A stretch of 19,094 nucleotides of DNA from an uncultured delta proteobacterium (GTDB lineage Bacteria > UBA10199 > GCA-002796325 > 1-14-0-20-49-13), in NCBI GenBank assembly GCA_903868375.1, contig CAIPVD010000162.1, forward strand, positions 1 to 19,094, given 5' to 3'. The first letter of the stretch is position 1. Every line of letters starts with the position of its first letter. Below the pieces are notes generated by a model, which made no database searches, was not told the origin of the DNA, and was given only the letters and a program-made list of their open reading frames with translations. Below are positions 14,368 through 19,094 of this stretch, one piece after another. The translations under genes were made by a program, and so were the position numbers.

Positions 14368-15687
14368 ATGGTCGACATTCCACCACTTCCCGCTACGTGT
14401 CCTTCTGAAGTGCTTCCGACTGGGAAAGAGGTCTATTTTCAACATCTTTACGGATCCATGGGTTACTATTCCAGAGGAGGAATAAGCGTCGCCTACGACT
14501 CTCCGGTCGATGCATACGGTCCTTATTACGCGGAGGCATACCTAAACTATATCCGGACACAGATATATGAACCGATGCGCAAAAGCGGGTCATTAAGAGA
14601 AGATGAGGAATTTATAATAGAAGAACACGGACCGGGGAACGGAAATCTTTCCAGAGGTATGATAGAACATGCTCGCCAGATGGCAGAAAAGGACGAGGAC
14701 TGGGCCAATTTCTATAAGCAACTCCATTTCCGAGCCATAGATATTGCCGAGCCTTCTTATAATGAACTGAAAAAACTTGAAGAGAAATATCCCGGAAAGT
14801 TTATGGCCATGCTGGGAGATGTCATTGAAAGATCCGAAGTGGTTCCCTTCAAAGGTGTGGTCACATCCGTCTATCTGGTCGACTCATTTCCGGCGCATTA
14901 CATCAAAAAGACAGATCCAGGTTTCGGGGTAGTGCTGGAGACACCTAGATATGATTTTAAATCGGAAAAAGCTAAGAAGAACTTTGTTGAAAAGTTTTAT
15001 GGAAGGGAAGATTCAACAAAAGTTCTTTCTATGTCCGAAAAACTCCGCAATGATTGTTTCGGCGGGATAGATACAAAATCAAAACATCCTCTCTATCTTT
15101 CACTGGACGAATGGGTTCAACTTTTGAAAAAGGCCTCTCTGGATAAAAGGCAACCAAACGGAAGTATGAAAGAGATCATCGGCGATTTTGTCTTTGTCTC
15201 CGGAACGGTCGATTCAGAGAGCTTCCCTGAAGTTGCTAGGTACCTTGATAAAGTAAAAGATCTTCCGGCATATTCCGGCATACCTCTCGGAGGTATGCTT
15301 TATATCAATACAGATATGGTCCCATACGCGGAGAACATCAGGAAGAACCTGATCGAGGGTGCATTTACGACAATAGATACAGTTTCAGAAAATGGGCAAA
15401 GATCATGGCCGATCTCGCAACGTAGGTCGCGAAGACATCTATTTGGTGAGGGGATCGCTCCGGAACAGTTTGGAATGGAAGTACTATATCTACCTCTTGA
15501 ACCTAATATAGTGAAAAAGGTGTTCGAGTTTGATCCAAGCGATAAACCGGCGGCACTACCTCATGTCAATCTATATGATTTTAGTGAAGACAAGGGGGCT
15601 CTGGGACGTTTACGCCTTGACGGCCCATGGACCTCGTCCACTTATCTTTTCATTGCGCCAGCAAACAACCGGTCACAAAGTAAATAA
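14368..15687 (+). CDS. Divergent MidA/NDUFAF7-like putative SAM-dependent methyltransferase
   Basis: The product is 439 residues. I assign it by a pattern, not by close similarity. GSMGYYSRGGISV (29-41) resembles the MidA N-terminal motif GYYS. FIIEEHGPGNGNLSRGM (82-98) resembles SAM-binding motif I. RAIDIAEPSY (122-131) resembles motif II with its acidic residue, and VYLVDSFPAHYI (168-179) matches the NELLDALPVH motif of the family. Proteins of this family (DUF185) include the human arginine methyltransferase for complex I assembly. Known bacterial members are roughly 350-400 residues; here the last 250 residues do not show a family pattern that I recognise. The gene is isolated, with palindromic elements upstream and a probable terminator after. 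The substrate is unknown, and loss of activity is possible given the divergence. Confidence 0.5.
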   Translation: MVDIPPLPATCPSEVLPTGKEVYFQHLYGSMGYYSRGGISVAYDSPVDAYGPYYAEAYLNYIRTQIYEPMRKSGSLREDEEFIIEEHGPGNGNLSRGMIEHARQMAEKDEDWANFYKQLHFRAIDIAEPSYNELKKLEEKYPGKFMAMLGDVIERSEVVPFKGVVTSVYLVDSFPAHYIKKTDPGFGVVLETPRYDFKSEKAKKNFVEKFYGREDSTKVLSMSEKLRNDCFGGIDTKSKHPLYLSLDEWVQLLKKASLDKRQPNGSMKEIIGDFVFVSGTVDSESFPEVARYLDKVKDLPAYSGIPLGGMLYINTDMVPYAENIRKNLIEGAFTTIDTVSENGQRSWPISQRRSRRHLFGEGIAPEQFGMEVLYLPLEPNIVKKVFEFDPSDKPAALPHVNLYDFSEDKGALGRLRLDGPWTSSTYLFIAPANNRSQSK

Positions 15688-15691
15688 AACA

Positions 15692-15723
15692 GACTTGCAA
15701 GGGTTTTTGCGTCGATTTTTTTT
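15692..15723 (+). terminator. Probable rho-independent terminator after the MidA-like gene
   Basis: Four bases after the stop codon, GAC (15692-15694) and GCAA (15697-15700) pair with TTGC (15707-15710) and GTC (15711-15713) around a GC-poor loop, with TT bulged. The stem is followed by GA and eight T residues (15716-15723). The stem is modest but the T run is long. Confidence 0.5.
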
Positions 15724-15744
15724 GAACTGCGTACCTAAAGTTCG

Positions 15745-15844
15745 CCCGCCCGCCATGCGAGCCATTATTGATGGCAATACCCCTGCATAGGTAAATTCTA
15801 TAATTAGGTTATGTTCTTTATGTATAGATGGCGAGGCGGGCGGG
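15745..15844. repeat. GC-rich 10-base inverted repeat pair with 80-base interior
   Basis: CCCGCCCGCC (15745-15754) and GGCGGGCGGG (15835-15844) are exact inverted arms in an otherwise AT-rich spacer. The interior holds a smaller hairpin, GCCAT-TATTG-ATGGC (15761-15775), and a perfect TATAAT (15799-15804). It lies between a terminator and a tRNA gene. It is either a dispersed repeat unit or a remnant of one. Confidence 0.4.
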
Positions 15845-15867
15845 TACGGCCTTAAATGTCTTAATTG

Positions 15868-15939
15868 CGCCCCCGGCAGGAATCGAACCTGCGCAGCCAG
15901 CTTCGGAGGCTGGTACTCTATCCACTGAGCTACGGGAGC
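15868..15939 (-). tRNA. tRNA-Arg, anticodon CCG
   Basis: The 72-base cloverleaf folds fully on the minus strand. The acceptor is GCTCCCG with CGGGGGC, the D arm is GCTC/GAGT with loop AGTGGATA, the anticodon stem is CCAGC/GCTGG with loop CTCCGAA, the variable loop has four bases, and the T arm is GCAGG-TTCGATT-CCTGC. The anticodon CCG reads CGG codons. An A in the D loop and a G discriminator fit arginine identity. The 3' CCA is not encoded (discriminator G is followed by CAA), so a CCA-adding enzyme is needed. It lies 19 bases after the DUF2905 gene on the same strand and may be cotranscribed with it. Confidence 0.95.
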
Positions 15940-15958
15940 AAATTGCAACAATTTCAAG

Positions 15959-16168
15959 CTACCGCTTTATGAACATCAAAATCAAGGAAAAGATGATCGA
16001 GAGTATCAGGCAGAGTGTAAGCGGAAAGTAGAAATGGAACCCGCCCTTGTGAAACTCAAAATTTCCAGGAAGCCCTAAGATCGAATTAAAACCCGAAACG
16101 ACATAAGGCCACGCAACACCTATAGCTATCAAGACAATGCCCAGCGTTATCAATGTTCTATTAAGCAT
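15959..16168 (-). CDS. DUF2905 small membrane protein
   Basis: The product is 69 residues with two hydrophobic segments (about 5-28 and 46-67) separated by the family marks LGLPGNFEFHKGGFHFYFPLT. The LPG-(D/N) turn and the FYFPLxT entry to the second helix are typical of DUF2905 proteins, which are widespread, about 70 residues long and of unknown function. The start is the ATG at 16168, with AGAAGG a few bases upstream. It is divergent from gatC (99-base gap) and directly upstream of the tRNA-Arg gene. Confidence 0.85.
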   Translation of the reverse strand: MLNRTLITLGIVLIAIGVAWPYVVSGFNSILGLPGNFEFHKGGFHFYFPLTLCLILSIIFSLILMFIKR

Positions 16169-16267
16169 GTGCCTTCTCTATTACAAAAGGATACAAAGTT
16201 TCAAGGGAGAACATCTGCAAAAAAAGCTTCCAATTTGGCGACTTTCCGGCAATAACCTAGGGCAATC

Positions 16268-16567
16268 ATGGCAAAGATAACCAAAGAAACCGTGGAAAAG
16301 GTGGCAAAGTTGGCGGCGCTTAAACTCGAGCCGGCGCAGCTTGAAAAATACACCAAAAAATTCGTAACGATACTTGAATACATCGAAGAGCTGAACAAGA
16401 TCGACACAAAAGGCATCGAACCGACCTCGCACGCCGAAGATGTTTTGGATATGAACCTGCGCGAAGATATTTGCGCCAAGTTCGATGCGGCCGATATGAT
16501 CGCAAGCAACTTCCCAAGGCGCGAAGGGAATTTGAACGCTGTACCTAAGGTGATAGAAAGCGAATAA
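16268..16567 (+). CDS. gatC: Aspartyl/glutamyl-tRNA amidotransferase subunit C
   Basis: The product is 99 residues, the normal GatC length. The helical N-terminus (VEKVAKLAALKLEPAQLEKYTKKFVTILEYIEELNKIDTKG) and the extended tail LREDICAKFDAADMIASNFPRREGNLNAVPKVIE are typical: the tail threads around GatA. GatC stabilises the GatA-GatB complex that converts Glu-tRNA(Gln) to Gln-tRNA(Gln) and/or Asp-tRNA(Asn) to Asn-tRNA(Asn) in the cytoplasm. Only a weak TAGGG lies before the ATG. Its TAA shares one base with the gatA ATG (TAATG), so translation is probably coupled. It is the first gene of a gatCAB operon. Confidence 0.95.
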   Translation: MAKITKETVEKVAKLAALKLEPAQLEKYTKKFVTILEYIEELNKIDTKGIEPTSHAEDVLDMNLREDICAKFDAADMIASNFPRREGNLNAVPKVIESE

Positions 16568-17985
16568 TGGACATCAACGAACTACATAAGAAACTAAAGA
16601 GCGGCGAAACGACGGCTACTGCACTTACGCGGTCGTATTTAGATAAGATCAAGGTAACGAACGGCAAAATCAATTCGTTCGTTCTCGTTTGCGAAGAAGA
16701 GGCGATGAAAGAGGCTGGCCTTGCCGATGAAAGAATTAGATCTGGCAAAGGAATAACAAAACTCACCGGCATTCCCATAGGCTTAAAAGATCTGCTTTGC
16801 ACAAAGGGAATTCGGACGACCTGTGCCTCCAAGATATTAGAAAATTTCGTTCCATCTTACGATGCAACTGTCGTTCGCAAACTTAAAGATGCCGGTGCGG
16901 TGATCCTTGGCAAGCTCAACATGGACCAGTTCGCCATGGGTTCAAGTAACGAACATTCTATATTTGGGCCGGTCAAAAATCCTCACGACGAAACTCGAAT
17001 ACCCGGAGGTTCTAGCGGCGGAAGTGCAGCTGCAATTGCGGCGGGCCAGTGCATAGCAACGCTTGGAACAGATACCGGTGGTTCCATCAGGCAACCGGCG
17101 GCCATGTGCGGAGTTGTGGGTGTAAAACCAAGCTACGGGCGCGTTAGCAGGTATGGCCTTGTAGCATTTGCATCGTCACTCGATCAGATCGGGCCTTTCG
17201 CTGCGAACGTTACCGATGCAGCGATAGTTTTAGAAGCAATCGCGGGCCACGACCCGAAAGATTCGACATCACTCAAAAAACCGGTGCCTAACTATGCCGA
17301 ATTGGCAAAGAAAGATATCAAAGGACTAAAACTTGGCATCCCGAAAGAATATTTCATTAAAGGTATGGACGCTGAAGTAGAAGCTTCGGTTAATCAAGCA
17401 ATAGATGAACTAAAAAAACTCGGCGCCGAAATTTTGCCCATCACCCTTCCCTACACGCATTCAGCCCTTGCATGTTATTACATAATCGCCCCCGCCGAAT
17501 GCAGCGCGAACCTTGCGCGATTCGACGGCATTAGATACGGCCACAGTTCCAAGAATGCAAAGGACATCAAAGACCTTTACGAACGCTCGCGAACGGAAGG
17601 CTTTGGCGACGAGGTGCTTTTGAGGATTATGATCGGGACCTACGTCTTATCCTCCGGCTACTACGATGCCTATTACAAAAAGGCGCAGTGCGTGCGAACG
17701 CTCATTAAAAAGGATTTTGATAATGCATTCGCGGGTGTCGATGCGATAGTAACACCAACGACGCCTTCGGCCGCATTCAAGATCGGCGAAAAGATTGACG
17801 ACCCGCTGCAGATGTATCTGTCGGATGTCTTCACCGTGCCGGTGAACCTGGCAGGCCTTCCCGCCATTTCTCTTCCATGCGGAAAGACAAAGACTGGGCT
17901 GCCTATCGGCCTGCAGGTGATAGGCAAGCATTTTGACGAAGAAACGATATTTAGAATTGCATATAATTATGAACAGCATTCTTGA
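16567..17985 (+). CDS. gatA: Aspartyl/glutamyl-tRNA amidotransferase subunit A
   Basis: The product is 472 residues, slightly shorter than many GatA proteins (about 485). It is an amidase-signature enzyme with the full triad: K74 in IGLKDLLCTKG, cis-Ser S149 in GGSSGGSAAAIAAGQ, and nucleophile S173 in GTDTGGSIRQPA. The spacing is identical to the K79/S154/S178 set of characterised GatA. It releases ammonia from glutamine (or asparagine) and feeds it through a tunnel to GatB. The C-terminal half has the usual TPTTPSAAFKIGEKIDDPLQMYLSDVFTVPVNLAG-type sequence. It starts on the last base of the gatC stop and runs 17 bases into gatB. Confidence 0.96.
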   Translation: MDINELHKKLKSGETTATALTRSYLDKIKVTNGKINSFVLVCEEEAMKEAGLADERIRSGKGITKLTGIPIGLKDLLCTKGIRTTCASKILENFVPSYDATVVRKLKDAGAVILGKLNMDQFAMGSSNEHSIFGPVKNPHDETRIPGGSSGGSAAAIAAGQCIATLGTDTGGSIRQPAAMCGVVGVKPSYGRVSRYGLVAFASSLDQIGPFAANVTDAAIVLEAIAGHDPKDSTSLKKPVPNYAELAKKDIKGLKLGIPKEYFIKGMDAEVEASVNQAIDELKKLGAEILPITLPYTHSALACYYIIAPAECSANLARFDGIRYGHSSKNAKDIKDLYERSRTEGFGDEVLLRIMIGTYVLSSGYYDAYYKKAQCVRTLIKKDFDNAFAGVDAIVTPTTPSAAFKIGEKIDDPLQMYLSDVFTVPVNLAGLPAISLPCGKTKTGLPIGLQVIGKHFDEETIFRIAYNYEQHS

Positions 17986-19094
17986 AAAATATGAGCCGGT
18001 TATAGGCCTTGAAATTCACGCACAGCTTCTAACTAAGTCGAAAATGTTCTGTTCGTGCGCGACGACATTTGGCGCGGAGCCTAACACCAGCATCTGCCCG
18101 GTCTGCACGGGCCAGCCGGGGGCGCTTCCTGTCGTCAACAAGAAAGCTGTTGAATTTGCCATCCGCGCCGGGCTTGCAACCAACTGTTCGATCGAACATG
18201 TAAGTGAGTTCTCGAGAAAGAACTATTTCTATCCTGACCTTCCAAAGGGCTACCAGATATCACAATACGACAAGCCGATATGTTTGAACGGCCATGTCGA
18301 TGTGAATTTGGGTGACGGCAAAACGAAACGAATATCTTTGATACGCATCCACATGGAAGAAGATGCCGGCAAGTTCCTACACAATTTCGGAAGCCCAAGC
18401 ATGAGCCACGTCGATTACAATAGAAGCAGCATGCCGCTTATCGAAATCGTTTCCGGCCCCGACATGCGTTCGCCAGCAGAAGGCGTTGCCTATTTGAAGA
18501 CGCTCCGAAATATTTTAATGTATCTTGAGATATGCGATGGCAACATGCAGGAAGGTTCGTTCCGGTGCGACGCGAATATTTCCATCATGCCAAGAGGCGC
18601 GAAACAATTAGGCACGCGCACGGAACTTAAGAACTTAAACTCGTTCAAGGCGATAGAGCGCGCACTAACCTACGAGATAGAGCGCCAGGCAAAAGTTTTA
18701 GACGGTGATGGTAAGGTTCTCCAGGAAACACTTCTTTGGAACGATGCGAAGGGCGTTACCGAATCGATGCGAAGCAAAGAAGAGGCGCACGATTACAGAT
18801 ATTTCCCCGAACCGGATCTGCCACTACTTTATGTCGACGATACTTGGATAAAGGATATCCAGAAACATCTACCTGAACTTGCAAACGCAAAAGCGGCGCG
18901 GTTTATAAAGGCCCTTGGAATTCCAGAATACGACGCGAACGTTCTAACCCAAGACAAAACGCTGGCCGATTATTTTGAAAAGTGCGTGGCAACATTCAAT
19001 TCGCCAAAGAAGATATCAAACTGGATAATGACCGAGTTGCTGCGTGAACTAAAAGATGGCTCTATTGAGATTAGCGAATGTAAAATAAAGCAGA
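17969..19094 (+). CDS. gatB: Aspartyl/glutamyl-tRNA amidotransferase subunit B (3' part cut by window end)
   Basis: The ATG at 17969 lies inside the end of gatA (17-nt overlap), and 375 codons are visible before the edge. The N-terminus YEPVIGLEIHAQL is diagnostic of GatB. Four cysteines (C28, C30, C43, C46: CSC...CPVC) form the zinc site found in a subset of GatB proteins. SRKNYFYPDLPKGYQISQYDKPI, IHMEEDAGK and YRYFPEPDLPLL are further family motifs. GatB phosphorylates the Glu or Asp on the tRNA and swaps it for an amide using ammonia from GatA. The visible part reaches the start of the helical tail; the tRNA-binding YqeY-like domain lies outside. Confidence 0.96.
   Translation, partial: MNSILEKYEPVIGLEIHAQLLTKSKMFCSCATTFGAEPNTSICPVCTGQPGALPVVNKKAVEFAIRAGLATNCSIEHVSEFSRKNYFYPDLPKGYQISQYDKPICLNGHVDVNLGDGKTKRISLIRIHMEEDAGKFLHNFGSPSMSHVDYNRSSMPLIEIVSGPDMRSPAEGVAYLKTLRNILMYLEICDGNMQEGSFRCDANISIMPRGAKQLGTRTELKNLNSFKAIERALTYEIERQAKVLDGDGKVLQETLLWNDAKGVTESMRSKEEAHDYRYFPEPDLPLLYVDDTWIKDIQKHLPELANAKAARFIKALGIPEYDANVLTQDKTLADYFEKCVATFNSPKKISNWIMTELLRELKDGSIEISECKIKQ

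Noticed and set aside
15745..15844. The GC-rich inverted repeat as a terminator
   Set aside because: The 80-base loop is too large and no T run follows either arm; a better terminator lies at 15692-15723.
15673..15957. A 94-codon minus-strand frame and an overlapping plus-strand frame across 15828-16031
   Set aside because: Both run through the tRNA-Arg gene; the apparent peptide (VAQWIEYQPPKLAAQVRFLPG) is the familiar false translation of a tRNA.
1..19094. CRISPR array, prophage, insertion sequence or defence island
   Set aside because: No regularly spaced repeats, transposase, integrase, phage or nuclease-effector genes are visible; the sequence reads as ordinary chromosomal genes.

Overview
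This looks like a piece of chromosome from a Gram-negative (diderm) bacterium. It encodes a TolC-type outer-membrane factor with a periplasmic adaptor, three or four lipoproteins or exported proteins with lipoboxes or signal peptides, and a GatCAB amidotransferase. Base composition is moderate, isoleucine ATA codons are common, and the tRNA does not encode CCA. The gene mix would fit a deltaproteobacteria-like or related uncultivated lineage, but that placement is inference. I see no phage, transposon, integrase or CRISPR array.

Layout. 1-277 (-): 5' end of a DEDD-type 3'-5' exonuclease, cut by the window edge. 388-1287 (+): Sel1-repeat lipoprotein, followed by a probable terminator. 1353-7337 (+): six packed genes forming a complete tripartite ABC-2 export system: TolC-like channel, HlyD-like adaptor, two separate ATPases and two permeases. 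The order resembles E. coli ybhGFSR, except that the ATPase is split into two genes and a TolC is included. 7359-8615 (+): type II NADH dehydrogenase behind a good leaderless promoter, meeting tail-to-tail (4-nt overlap) with a minus-strand signalling cluster at 8612-9776. That cluster holds a receiver domain, an AraC-type DNA-binding domain and a second receiver. The upstream receiver and AraC ORFs look like one response regulator broken by a frameshift. 9936-12023 (+): serine-hydrolase lipoprotein. It overlaps tail-to-tail with a minus-strand FN3/delta-60-repeat lipoprotein (12001-13521), which is preceded by a small exported protein of unknown function (13562-14077). 14368-15687 (+): divergent MidA/NDUFAF7-like putative methyltransferase, with a probable terminator. 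15868-15939 (-): tRNA-Arg(CCG), behind a small DUF2905 membrane protein (15959-16168). 16268 to the window end (+): gatC, gatA and gatB (partial), overlapping one another.

How the parts work together. The exporter genes should make one machine spanning both membranes. Its two ATPases carry complementary defects that all fall in one of the two composite ATP sites, so the heterodimer is predicted to have one catalytic and one degenerate site. GatCAB makes Gln-tRNA(Gln) and/or Asn-tRNA(Asn) by transamidation, implying that the organism lacks at least one of the direct synthetases. The orphan response regulators have no kinase in the window.

The most interesting points are the broken or programmed-frameshift REC-AraC regulator, the asymmetric ATPase pair, a recurring pattern of first genes without a Shine-Dalgarno and with a -10 box beside the start codon (leaderless transcripts), several perfect palindromes in divergent or intergenic regions, and the divergent methyltransferase. 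I did not find a clearly new multi-gene system.
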